DNA of 55,558 nt from Actinomadura sp. KC06 (GCF_004348735.1 NZ_SMKT01000045.1:1-55558); one strand, 5' to 3'; counted from the stretch's first letter, positions 7,283 through 16,664 are shown. Program-made: numbers and translations. The notes: a model not told the origin generated them from the letters alone.

Positions 7283-9522
7283 TCGCGCGGCGCGGCGAGC
7301 CCCGGGGGCACTGGCTTCTGCTGCTGCTCGGCGGCCTGGTGCTGACCGTGCTTCTGCTGCTGGACGGGTTCGCCAACGGCGCCGTAGGTGAAGCGCCGCG
7401 GGACGAGCGCCCTGACGCCGGGAAGGGGACGGTTCCGGGCACGGTCGCGTCCGGCGGGCCGGTGGTCAACCTCGCGGACGGTGTCCCGCGCAGCCGGCGC
7501 ATGCCCCCGAAGACGATCGCGCTGACGTTCGACGACGGCCCCGACCCGGTCTGGACGCCCCGCCTGCTCGACGTCCTGCACCGCCACCACGCGCACGCCA
7601 CGTTCTTCACGGTCGGCGCCCGCGTGGCCGAGAATCCAGGGCTGACCCGCCGGATTCTCCGTGCGGGCCACGAGATCGGCTCGCACACGTACTCGCATGT
7701 GGACCTCGCGACCGTTCCGGCATGGCGGGCGGGTCTGGAGCTCGATCTCACGCAGCGGGCGCTGGCGGGGGCGGCGGGCGTGCACACGAGGCTGATGCGG
7801 ATGCCGTACTCGTCGCGTCCGGACGGCCTGACCGGGCCGGAATGGCGTGCGGCGAAGCGGGCGGGCGAGGACGGGTACGTCGTCGTCCTGACCGACCGCG
7901 ACACCGAGGACTGGGCGCGTCCCGGCACAGCGAAGATCGTCCAGGCGGCGCTGGCCGGGGAGGGGCGCGGGCAGGGCGCGGTGGTGATGCTGCACGACTC
8001 CGGCGGCGACCGGGCCGACACCGTCGCGGCCGTCGAGCAGATCATCCGGCGGCTCCAGCCGCAGGGCTACCGGTTCACCACGCTCACGGAGGCGCTGAGC
8101 ATGCCCTCCGCGGTCGTCAAGGTGCCCGCGCACGAGAAGGCCGTGGGCTGGACGCTCGTCGCCGCGCAGCGCTCCGCGTCCGCCCTCACCGGGACGATGG
8201 GCGTCCTGTTCGCGGTGGCCGGGATCGCCTACGTGCTGCGGCTCGTGATGCTGCTGCTGTTCGCGCACGTCCACATGCGGCGCGTCCGGGGGCTGTCGCG
8301 CCGGGGACGGCACGCCACGTCCGGGACCGCCACCCCCGGGACCGCGCCCGACGGGTTCCAGCCCGACCCGGAAATGTCGGACATGCCCGACGATGGCCTA
8401 CCGCCCGACCCGTTCCCGCCCGTCTCCGTGATCGTCCCCGCGTACAACGAGGAGGCGAACATCGCCTCGACGGTCGCCTCGCTCCTGGACACCGACTACC
8501 CCGGCACCGTCGAGGTGATCGTGGTGGACGACGGCTCCACCGACCGCACCGCGCTGATCGTCGAGTCGATCGCGCTGCCGACCGTCCATCTGATCCGCAA
8601 GCCGAACGGCGGCAAGCCCAGCGCGCTCAACGCGGGCATCGGGGTCGCCCGCGCCGAGATCCTCGTGCTCGTGGACGGCGACACCGTCTTCCAGCGCGAC
8701 ACCGTCCGCCACCTCGTCGCGCCGTTCGCCGACCCCGGGGTCGGGGCGGTCAGCGGCAACACCAAGGTCGCCAACCGCGGCGGCATCCTCGGACGCTGGC
8801 AGCACATCGAGTACGTGATCGGGTTCAACCTCGACCGGCGGATGTTCGACGTCCTGCAATGCATGCCGACCGTCCCCGGCGCGATCGGGGCGTTCCGCCG
8901 GTCGGTGCTGGCGCGGCTGGGCGGTGTCCCGGGCGACACCCTCGCCGAGGACACCGACCTCACGATGGCGATCTGCCGCACCGGCCTGCGCGTCGTCTAC
9001 GAGGAGAAGGCCCTGGCGTGGACGGAGGCGCCGTCCACGCTGCGGCAGCTGTGGAGGCAGCGCTACCGCTGGTGCTACGGCACGATGCAGGCGATGTGGA
9101 AGCACCGCCGCTCCGTCATCGAGAGCGGCGGCTCGGGACGGTTCGGGCGCCGCTGCCTCCCCTACCTGACGCTGTTCCAGATCGTGCTGCCGCTGTTCGC
9201 GCCCGCCATCGACCTGTTCGCGCTGTTCGGCGTGCTGTTCCTCGACCCGGCCGTGCCCGTCCTCACGTGGCTGGTCTTCGTCGCCGCGCAGGCCGCCGCA
9301 GGCGCCTACGCGCTCTGGCTGGACGGCGAACGGATCCGTCCGCTCTGGACCCTGCCGCTCCAGCAGTTCGTCTACCGGCAGCTGATGTACCTGGTCGTCG
9401 TCCAGTCCGTGGCCACCGCGCTGCTGGGGGCCCGGCTGGGCTGGCACACCGTCCGCCGGACGGGCGCGTTCACGGATCTGCGCGGCCGGGAACAATCGCA
9501 GGGTCCCGTCGGTTACACATGA
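7279..9522 (+). CDS. Bifunctional polysaccharide deacetylase / family 2 glycosyltransferase, membrane protein
   Basis: A 747-residue fusion. After an N-terminal membrane helix (12–33) comes a NodB deacetylase domain: KTIALTFDDGPDP (Asp85, Asp86) and the metal-binding SHTYSHVDL (His136, His140). A second hydrophobic stretch (about 290–325) leads to a processive GT2 domain from about residue 380: VSVIVPAYNEE, VVDDGSTDRT, LVDGDT, AEDTDLT and the QRYRW motif typical of hyaluronan/cellulose/chitin-type synthases. Several membrane helices close the protein. The layout suggests that a beta-linked amino-sugar polymer is made and de-N-acetylated at the outer membrane face. The start is taken as the TTG overlapping the previous stop; more upstream frames lie inside that gene. 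Confidence 0.85.
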   Translation: MIARRGEPRGHWLLLLLGGLVLTVLLLLDGFANGAVGEAPRDERPDAGKGTVPGTVASGGPVVNLADGVPRSRRMPPKTIALTFDDGPDPVWTPRLLDVLHRHHAHATFFTVGARVAENPGLTRRILRAGHEIGSHTYSHVDLATVPAWRAGLELDLTQRALAGAAGVHTRLMRMPYSSRPDGLTGPEWRAAKRAGEDGYVVVLTDRDTEDWARPGTAKIVQAALAGEGRGQGAVVMLHDSGGDRADTVAAVEQIIRRLQPQGYRFTTLTEALSMPSAVVKVPAHEKAVGWTLVAAQRSASALTGTMGVLFAVAGIAYVLRLVMLLLFAHVHMRRVRGLSRRGRHATSGTATPGTAPDGFQPDPEMSDMPDDGLPPDPFPPVSVIVPAYNEEANIASTVASLLDTDYPGTVEVIVVDDGSTDRTALIVESIALPTVHLIRKPNGGKPSALNAGIGVARAEILVLVDGDTVFQRDTVRHLVAPFADPGVGAVSGNTKVANRGGILGRWQHIEYVIGFNLDRRMFDVLQCMPTVPGAIGAFRRSVLARLGGVPGDTLAEDTDLTMAICRTGLRVVYEEKALAWTEAPSTLRQLWRQRYRWCYGTMQAMWKHRRSVIESGGSGRFGRRCLPYLTLFQIVLPLFAPAIDLFALFGVLFLDPAVPVLTWLVFVAAQAAAGAYALWLDGERIRPLWTLPLQQFVYRQLMYLVVVQSVATALLGARLGWHTVRRTGAFTDLRGREQSQGPVGYT

Positions 9523-9641
9523 CAGCCGGTGTGCCTGGTGTCCCCGGGCCTCACCTTTTGCCTTCACGGAATACCGTCCGGCTGGAGCCGTGTTGTGCCT
9601 TTCGCCGAGAGGCGACCCCACACACCGGCGCAAGATCAGAG

Positions 9642-9669
9642 CCCCGCCGGGTCGCACGACTCGGCGGGG
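9642..9669 (+). terminator. Hairpin after the deacetylase–glycosyltransferase gene
   Basis: CCCCGCCG at 9642–9649 pairs with CGGCGGGG at 9662–9669 around a 12-base loop, 120 bp after the stop and 42 bp before tenA. There is no T-run, as is usual in this GC-rich DNA. It may end the upstream transcript. I looked for a TPP riboswitch here, because tenA follows, and found none. Confidence 0.5.
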
Positions 9670-9711
9670 TCTGATCATTTCCGGCCTCCGGGGGGATGCG
9701 AGACTGCGGCC

Positions 9712-10323
9712 ATGAGTCTCGCGGCGCATCTGGAGGAGCTCGGCCGTCCGCTGGTGGACGAGCAGCTCAAGCACCCCACCGTGGCGGGCATCGCCCAAGG
9801 AACCCTGGACGAGGCGATATTCCGCTCCTGGCTGGAGCAGGACTACCTCTTCCTTCACGACTACGTCCGCGTGTTCTCCCGCCTTGCCTGGCAGGCCCCC
9901 GCCGCCCACCTAGGCGACCTCGTCGACCTCGCCTACGCGACGTTCCACGACGAGCTCGACCTGCACCGATCGCTTTCCGCGAGCTTCGCCGCCGACCTGG
10001 ACGGCGCGCAGAAGGGCCCGGCCTGCGCCGCCTACACGTCGTTCCTCCTGAACAGCGCCGCGACATACGCCGACGGCCTCGCCGCCCTCTACCCCTGCAT
10101 GTGGGGATATTCCACGCTCGGACGGCGGCTCGCCGAGAACCCGCCGTCCGAACCCCGCTACCGCCGCTGGGTCGACACCTACGCCGACCCCGCCTTCGCC
10201 GAACTCACCGCCCGCATAGCCCAGATGATCGACGAGTCCGCCGCCGACCCCGAAACAGCCGAACGCCTCTTCCTGGAAGGCATGCACCACGAGATCGCCT
10301 TCTGGGACGTGCCCTGTTCATAG
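9712..10323 (+). CDS. tenA: TenA family thiaminase II / aminopyrimidine aminohydrolase
   Basis: A 203-residue all-helical protein of the TenA class. Key residues align with the family: Asp44 (LEQDYLFLHDYVRVFSR), the catalytic cysteine Cys129 (ALYPCMWGYSTLG) and the terminal Glu194 (MHHEIAFWD). TenA hydrolyses degraded thiamine pyrimidines to hydroxymethylpyrimidine, a salvage route for vitamin B1. The ATG at 9712 begins MSLAAHLEEL, with a GAGACT hexamer six bases before it, so the mRNA may be leaderless. The CytX-like permease under a TPP riboswitch 9 kb downstream would serve the same pathway. The stop codon touches the structured repeat. Confidence 0.88.
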   Translation: MSLAAHLEELGRPLVDEQLKHPTVAGIAQGTLDEAIFRSWLEQDYLFLHDYVRVFSRLAWQAPAAHLGDLVDLAYATFHDELDLHRSLSASFAADLDGAQKGPACAAYTSFLLNSAATYADGLAALYPCMWGYSTLGRRLAENPPSEPRYRRWVDTYADPAFAELTARIAQMIDESAADPETAERLFLEGMHHEIAFWDVPCS

Positions 10324-10479
10324 CATTTCTCTCCTCCTTCGGGCCCTGGGGGCCCTCCATCGTCGAGAAATGCGCGCGATCGCTGCATCGCTCCGTCTCG
10401 CCTGGCGGCTCGCTGCGCGATCAGGTTTCTCGCAGGCTCGAAACCTGCCTTCGGACGCGATCGCAGGCGTTGAGGTTGT
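10323..10479 (+). repeat. Structured dispersed repeat, copy A
   Basis: About 157 bp nearly identical to 23237–23391, starting GCATTTCTCTCCTCC in both. Four hairpins can form in order: a GC-rich one near 10341–10355, a long one from the two GATCGC/GCGATC arms, AGGTTTC/GAAACCT, and CCTGC/GCAGG. Where the copies differ, changes occur on both sides of a stem: GGGCCC/GGGCCC here is GGCCC/GGGCC there, and AGGTTTC/GAAACCT is AGGTTC/GAACCT. It begins at the last base of the tenA stop and ends 33 bp before the stop of the convergent reductase gene. It may be a bidirectional terminator, a small RNA, or a REP-like mobile sequence. Confidence 0.85.
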
Positions 10480-10511
10480 CGCGTGGTCGCGGTGGCGGCT
10501 GATCTGACGGT

Positions 10512-11624
10512 TCAGGTTGTGGCGTGGTGGAGGCTGGGGTGGGTGCGTCCCTCTTGGTGGAGTGGGTAATCGGTGTAGCCCTCGGCACCGCCGCCGTAGA
10601 CCAGGGACGGGTTGTGCCGGTTCAGTGGGGCGCCCGTTGCGAAGCGGGTGGGCAGGTCGGGGTTGGCGATGAACAGGCGGCCGAAGGAGAAGACGTCGGC
10701 CAGACCCGCCGCAACGGCCTCCTCGCCGGCGCGCTGAGAGGTCGGCTCGGGGCCGTTGAAGTTGCCGATCAGGGTGCCTGACCAGCGTGGACGCAGGTCG
10801 GCCAGCGCCTCGTACGCGCCGCGCTGGATGAGGTGCAGGTAGGCGAGGCCGAGCGGGTCGAGGGCGTCCACGAGCGTCCGGTAGGTGCCCTGCGGGTCCT
10901 GCTCGGCGATCTCGTTCTCGGGGTTGTCGGGGGAGATCCGCAGGCCGACGCGTCCGGGCCCGATCTCGGTGGCCACGGCGGTCACCACGTCGAGCGCGAA
11001 GCGCAGCCGTCCGTCGCGGGAGCCGCCGTAGCGGTCGGTGCGCCGGTTGGTGTTCTCGGCGAGGAACTGCTGGACGAGGTAGCCGTTCGCGCCGTGCACC
11101 TCGACCCCGTCGAACCCGGCCCGCACGGCGTTCCGGGCGGCGGTGGCGAAGTCGGCGACCGTCGCCTCCACCTCGGCGGTCGTCATCGGACGCGGCGTCA
11201 CATGCGGGACGCAGCCCTCGGTCGTGCGGATCTTCGCCGACTCGATCCGGACCGCCGAGGGGGCGACGGGCGTCGCGCGGCCGGGCAGGGTGCGCGGGTG
11301 CGTCATGCGGCCGACGTGCCAGAGCTGGGCGAAGATCGTCCCGCCGGCGGCGTGCACGGCCTCGGTCACCGCACGCCACCCGGTGACGTGCGCGTCCGTC
11401 GTGAGGCCGGGGACGCCGGGCTCGCCCTTGCCGAGCACGCCCGGCCAGATCCCCTCGGTGACGATCAGCCCGGCCGTCGCGCGCTGCGCGTAGTACTCGG
11501 CGGTCAGTGGGTTCGGGACGCCGGTCGCGTCGTCCGCCCGGTTGCGCGTCATCGGCGCCATCGCGATCCGGTTGCGGAGCGTCAGGTGCGGTCCCTCGTA
11601 GGGAAGCAGCAGCGGACTGGTCAT
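10512..11624 (-). CDS. Old yellow enzyme family alkene reductase
   Basis: A 370-residue FMN-dependent barrel protein. Motifs of the NemA/OYE group are present: RNRIAMAPMTRNRA, AQLWHVGRMTHP, FDGVEVHGANGYLVQQFL, NRRTDRYGGS and DVFSFGRLFIANPDLPTRF. Such enzymes use NAD(P)H to reduce activated C=C bonds or nitro compounds and are often induced by electrophiles. The ATG at 11624 follows AAAGGGG; frames upstream would start inside the operator. It is divergent from the MarR gene across an 83-bp region with a perfect palindrome, so it is very probably controlled by that MarR. The last codons (HPSLHHATT) lie in sequence partly shared with DNA next to the second copy of the structured repeat. Confidence 0.92.
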   Translation of the reverse strand: MTSPLLLPYEGPHLTLRNRIAMAPMTRNRADDATGVPNPLTAEYYAQRATAGLIVTEGIWPGVLGKGEPGVPGLTTDAHVTGWRAVTEAVHAAGGTIFAQLWHVGRMTHPRTLPGRATPVAPSAVRIESAKIRTTEGCVPHVTPRPMTTAEVEATVADFATAARNAVRAGFDGVEVHGANGYLVQQFLAENTNRRTDRYGGSRDGRLRFALDVVTAVATEIGPGRVGLRISPDNPENEIAEQDPQGTYRTLVDALDPLGLAYLHLIQRGAYEALADLRPRWSGTLIGNFNGPEPTSQRAGEEAVAAGLADVFSFGRLFIANPDLPTRFATGAPLNRHNPSLVYGGGAEGYTDYPLHQEGRTHPSLHHATT

Positions 11625-11646
11625 CGTCGAGCCCCTTTCTTTAATT

Positions 11647-11683
11647 TGCATGTACATGCAGATGTTCACATTGCATGTATGCT
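11647..11683. promoter_or_regulatory. Palindromic operator between ene-reductase and marR
   Basis: TGCATGTACATGCA at 11647–11660 is a perfect 14-bp palindrome. A second, imperfect copy TGCATGTATGCT lies at 11672–11683, 25 bp (about 2.5 helical turns) further on. Sites like this between divergent marR and target genes usually bind the MarR dimer. The region is markedly AT-rich compared with its surroundings and must hold both promoters. Confidence 0.8.
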
Positions 11684-11707
11684 GGCGTCAAGAGAGAGGG
11701 GCGCGAG

Positions 11708-12169
11708 ATGGGCGCTGGCGCGAAGACCACCACCGCGAAGACCACCGCGGACGGCCTCCTCTGGGATGGCGTCGTCACCCTGCACGGCCGGGTCGAGCAT
11801 CAGCTGGCCAAGGCACTCCAGCGCCGCCACGGCCTCGGGCTGTCGGAGTACCGGGCGCTGTGCCGCCTGTCCCGCGCCGAGGACGGCGAGCTGCGCATGC
11901 AGGAGCTCGCCGACCTCATCGGCCTCAACCAGAGCTCCGTCAGCCGCCTCGTCGCGCGGCTGGAGAGCGCCGGTCTCACCCGCCGCGCCATGTGCCCCAA
12001 GGACCGCCGAGGCGTCTACACCGTCATCACCGACGAGGGACGGGCCGTCCAGGAGAAGGCCGCTCCCACGTACGCCGAAACCCTCACCGAGGCGCTGGAC
12101 GCGGCCGCCGACGCTCCGTCCCTCGCGCCCGTGCTCACCGCGCTGCGCCGCATGTCCCTGGACGCGTGA
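11708..12169 (+). CDS. MarR family transcriptional regulator
   Basis: A 153-residue winged-helix regulator. The DNA-binding part contains LSEYRALCRLSRAEDGELRMQELADLIGLNQSSVSRLVARLESAGLTRR followed by the wing CPKDRRGVYTVITDEGR (shown here as family motifs). The N-terminal and C-terminal helices form the dimer interface. It is divergent from the ene-reductase and probably represses both genes through the palindrome at 11647. A lone cysteine (Cys103 region, MCPKDRR, next to the wing) might sense electrophiles, which is inference. The ATG at 11708 is preceded by GAGGGG; an ATG at 11675 lies within the second operator copy and is less likely. Confidence 0.9.
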   Translation: MGAGAKTTTAKTTADGLLWDGVVTLHGRVEHQLAKALQRRHGLGLSEYRALCRLSRAEDGELRMQELADLIGLNQSSVSRLVARLESAGLTRRAMCPKDRRGVYTVITDEGRAVQEKAAPTYAETLTEALDAAADAPSLAPVLTALRRMSLDA

Positions 12170-12243
12170 CCCCCGCGGGCCGGTGCCCGCTCCGAACCAT
12201 TCGTCCCGCATCGCCGTCCTAGCCGGGCGGAGGGACGATCATC

Positions 12244-12765
12244 ATGGCCGGATGGCTGGAGAAGGCCGCCAGGGAGTACCGGGGACGCCTGATCCTGGCC
12301 GGCGCCTGCTGGTTCCTCGTGGCCGCCCTGTTCAGCGTGATCGGCGGCATGGTCGCCTACACCGCGCTCTGGGGCGAGACCACGACGGCCCGCGTGGCGA
12401 AATGCGACTACGAGACGCAGCAGGAGGGCAGGTCGCCCGACCTGGTGTGCACCGGCACCTGGCTTACCGAGGCCGGGAGGCCGAAGTCCGGCTTCATCGA
12501 GGGAGTCGACCACGGGGACGTCGGCCGGGACGTGGAGGTCCGGCTCGGACCCGGAGGGGACGCCTACGCCGGGTCGCTCACCGATCATCCGATCGGGTTC
12601 GCGCCGCTGCTCCTCGTCCTCACGGTCGTCTTCTACGTGTGGGCCTGGCGGCGGGTCCGGCGGGCCGGGCGGATCGACCCGGTCTTCGCCCAGGCGGCAG
12701 GCACCGACGCGACGAGCAACGTCCGTGTGATCTCCGGTGGAGATCACACGGACGAAGGACGCTAG
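12244..12765 (+). CDS. Two-helix membrane protein (DUF3592-like)
   Basis: A 173-residue protein with a membrane helix at about 16–40 (LILAGACWFLVAALFSVIGGMVAYTAL), an outside domain with two cysteines (KCDYETQ, LVCTGTW) and a second helix at about 117–137 (GFAPLLLVLTVVFYVWAW). This TM–soluble–TM layout resembles DUF3592 proteins, whose function is unknown. The ATG at 12244 follows GGAGGGACGATC. The 3' end of the frame contains a 15-bp perfect hairpin that probably terminates transcription, and the stop is only three bases from the stop of the convergent copA. Confidence 0.65.
   Translation: MAGWLEKAAREYRGRLILAGACWFLVAALFSVIGGMVAYTALWGETTTARVAKCDYETQQEGRSPDLVCTGTWLTEAGRPKSGFIEGVDHGDVGRDVEVRLGPGGDAYAGSLTDHPIGFAPLLLVLTVVFYVWAWRRVRRAGRIDPVFAQAAGTDATSNVRVISGGDHTDEGR
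12721..12753. terminator. Hairpin inside the 3' coding end, between convergent genes
   Basis: GTCCGTGTGATCTCC (12721–12735) and GGAGATCACACGGAC (12739–12753) form a perfect 15-bp stem with a 3-base loop. The whole structure lies within the last codons of the two-helix membrane protein and just past the 3' end of copA, so it can act as a terminator in both directions. Confidence 0.75.
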
Positions 12766-12768
12766 CGC

Positions 12769-15015
<2,247 letters not shown>

Positions 15016-15057
15016 CGTCGCTCCTCCCTGCGCTCTGCGTCGGTCGTTCGGGACGGG

Positions 15058-16020
15058 TCAGTGGGTGTGGGGCGTGTCATCGTGGCCGCCCCCGTTCTCC
15101 TGGGCGGGCACCTGCGCGTTCCCCGCGTGGACGGTGAACTCGGCCGTCCGGACCTTGCCGCCGTGCTTGAAGTCCAGGTAGAGACGGTAGGCGCCGGTGC
15201 TGGGGGCCTCGGCGAAGAACGTGATGCCGGGGCCCGGCTTCGTCTCGCCGTCGCCCGGCTCCCCGTCCGGGTGGACGTGCAGGTAGGCGAGGTCGCCCTG
15301 GCGCAGCGCGACCAGGTGGCCGTACGCCTCCAGGTACGGCTGCAGGTCCGTGACCGGCTTGCCGTCCTTGCTCACCGAGAGGGTGAGTTCGGAGGACTTG
15401 CCGGGAGTGAGGCCGCCGGACAGCGTCACCTCGTAGCCGTCCACCTTCGCGACCCGGTCGGGCTTCGGCAGCGGTGCCGTCCGCAGGTCGCCCTGGACGA
15501 ACACGTCGGTGCCGAGCGTGAGCTGCCGCTTCGCGCCGTCCGGCTGGACGTCGGTGAAGAACCGGTACACGCCGGACTTCGGGATCGTGAGCGAGACCGT
15601 CCAGACGCCGCCGCCCGCCTCGGACGGGTGCAGGTGCTGGAAGCCCGACAGGTCGCGGCTCGCGACGATCAGGTGCAGCCGCTTGCCGTGCAGGGGCTTG
15701 AACCCGGTCACGGGCTTGCCGTCGGGGCCGTTGATGGTGAACCGGAAGTCGGTCCGCTTGCCGGGGGCCAGCGTCGTCTTGCGCGGGACGAGCGTGTAGC
15801 CGTCCTCGGAGACCTGGAGGCCGCCGGGCGGGAGCGCCGCCGCCGCACCGCCTCCGCCGCCGTGACCTCCGCCGCTGCCGCTGCCGCCGTGGCCTCCGCC
15901 GTGGGACGCCGTCTCGGCCGAGGCGCCCACCGGTCCGACGACCTTGCCGACGCCGGCGGCGCCGCCGAAGACGACCGCCAGCCCGGCGGCGTAGGCTCCC
16001 AGCTTGATAGCGCTGTTCAT
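15058..16020 (-). CDS. Secreted or membrane-anchored copper-associated protein
   Basis: A 320-residue protein. An N-terminal hydrophobic segment (MNSAIKLGAYAAGLAVVFGGAAGVGKVVG) is followed by a His/Gly-rich linker (HGGGHGGSGSGGGHGGGGG) and two beta-rich repeats, each with KPVTGFKP/KPVTDLQP and His-containing strands (HLIVASRDLSGFQHLHP, HLVALRQGDLAYLHVHP). The two halves look like an internal duplication. The tail is His-rich (GGGHDDTPHTH). Such proteins occur beside copZ and copA in actinobacteria, and the histidines suggest copper binding outside the cell. The ATG at 16020 directly precedes the hydrophobic segment. It lies between copA (42 bp) and copZ (76 bp), so it is probably co-transcribed with them. 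Confidence 0.75.
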   Translation of the reverse strand: MNSAIKLGAYAAGLAVVFGGAAGVGKVVGPVGASAETASHGGGHGGSGSGGGHGGGGGAAAALPPGGLQVSEDGYTLVPRKTTLAPGKRTDFRFTINGPDGKPVTGFKPLHGKRLHLIVASRDLSGFQHLHPSEAGGGVWTVSLTIPKSGVYRFFTDVQPDGAKRQLTLGTDVFVQGDLRTAPLPKPDRVAKVDGYEVTLSGGLTPGKSSELTLSVSKDGKPVTDLQPYLEAYGHLVALRQGDLAYLHVHPDGEPGDGETKPGPGITFFAEAPSTGAYRLYLDFKHGGKVRTAEFTVHAGNAQVPAQENGGGHDDTPHTH

Positions 16021-16096
16021 CCCGATCACTCCAACCCGGTGCCCGGGGGGCACGGTGTTCAGGGGGCGCACCCCGCCCCTGCGGGGTGCGCGCCGG

Positions 16097-16303
16097 TCAT
16101 GGCTTCAGTTCGTAACCGGCCTCTTCGACGGCGTCCTTGACCAGGGCGTCGTCGATCGGCGCGTCGCTCGTCACGGTGACCCGGCCGGTCGGCAGGTCGA
16201 CCTCGACGCCGGTCACCCCGGTGATCTGCTCGACCTCCTCGGTGACCGAGCTGACGCAGTGGCCGCAGGTCATTCCGGTGACGGTGTAGGTGGCGGTGCT
16301 CAT
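16097..16303 (-). CDS. copZ: Copper chaperone, HMA domain
   Basis: A 68-residue single-domain protein with the metal site GMTCGHC (Cys13, Cys16) and the ferredoxin-like HMA pattern (VSSVTEEVEQITGVTGVEVDLPTGRVTV, EEAGYEL). CopZ carries Cu(I) in the cytosol to CopA. The ATG at 16303 gives the standard length. The operator TACCCCTGGGGGGTA lies 22 bp upstream of the start, so the gene is probably induced by copper through CsoR. Confidence 0.93.
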   Translation of the reverse strand: MSTATYTVTGMTCGHCVSSVTEEVEQITGVTGVEVDLPTGRVTVTSDAPIDDALVKDAVEEAGYELKP

Positions 16304-16324
16304 CTGGCGACTCCCTCGGATATT

Positions 16325-16339
16325 TACCCCTGGGGGGTA
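16325..16339. promoter_or_regulatory. CsoR-type operator 1, upstream of copZ
   Basis: TACCCCTGGGGGGTA is an inverted repeat matching the known CsoR pattern (TACCCC…GGGGTA). CsoR leaves such sites when it binds Cu(I). No csoR gene is present in the window. Confidence 0.75.
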
Positions 16340-16385
16340 TCTCGCGGCCCTCATGCTGCCATAACGGCTCACCCGTGGCAACCCG

Positions 16386-16401
16386 TACCCCCTAGGGGTT
16401 A
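16386..16401. promoter_or_regulatory. CsoR-type operator 2
   Basis: TACCCCCTAGGGGTTA lies 61 bp from operator 1, centre to centre about 62 bp, and has the same inverted architecture. Two sites could allow loop or tandem binding of tetrameric CsoR, or serve a second transcript running right. Confidence 0.7.
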
Positions 16402-16481
16402 TTTCGTGACCCCGGTCACATGCCCGCCGAGTCGGGTCTTGGGCTGCTCGGGGCGGTTACCGGCGGGTTGTTACGCGGAAG

Positions 16482-16632
16482 TTATCCACACCCTCGGTGA
16501 CGGGCCGTCCTCCTCCCCGTCCGGAGGTTTGTGGGGATTCATTGAGGTATTGACCTTGTAAACGCCCCGCGTCCCGCCGCGTCCGGAGTTGTGCACAAGC
16601 TTTTCCACAGGCTTCCACAGCCCTGTGGACAC
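16482..16632. other. Cluster of DnaA-box-like 9-mers
   Basis: Five 9-mers resembling DnaA boxes lie in 151 bp: TTATCCACA (16482, perfect), TTGTGCACA (16589), TTTTCCACA (16601), GCTTCCACA (16611) and, on the other strand, GTGTCCACA (16624–16632). There is no dnaA or dnaN nearby, so this is not a typical oriC. It may titrate DnaA or place the glycosylase gene downstream under DnaA control. Confidence 0.55.
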
Positions 16633-16652
16633 GGACATCGCCCCTCGTCGCC

Positions 16653-16658
16653 GATACT
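16653..16658 (+). promoter_or_regulatory. -10-like hexamer for a leaderless glycosylase mRNA
   Basis: GATACT ends six bases before the ATG at 16665, with no ribosome binding site between. This is the same spacing as at ten other starts in the window. Confidence 0.5.
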
Positions 16659-16664
16659 GAAGCC

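Noticed and set aside
9523..9711. Riboswitch upstream of tenA
   Set aside because: No TPP core (CTGAGA or TAATGCC-type segments) is present; only a terminator-like hairpin is found.
10323..10479. Insertion sequence or transposon remnant
   Set aside because: There is no transposase fragment, terminal inverted repeats of IS type or target duplication; the length and hairpins fit a non-coding element better.
16482..16632. Chromosomal origin oriC
   Set aside because: dnaA, dnaN, rpmH and gyrase genes are absent and too few boxes are present; a DnaA-binding cluster is the more modest reading.
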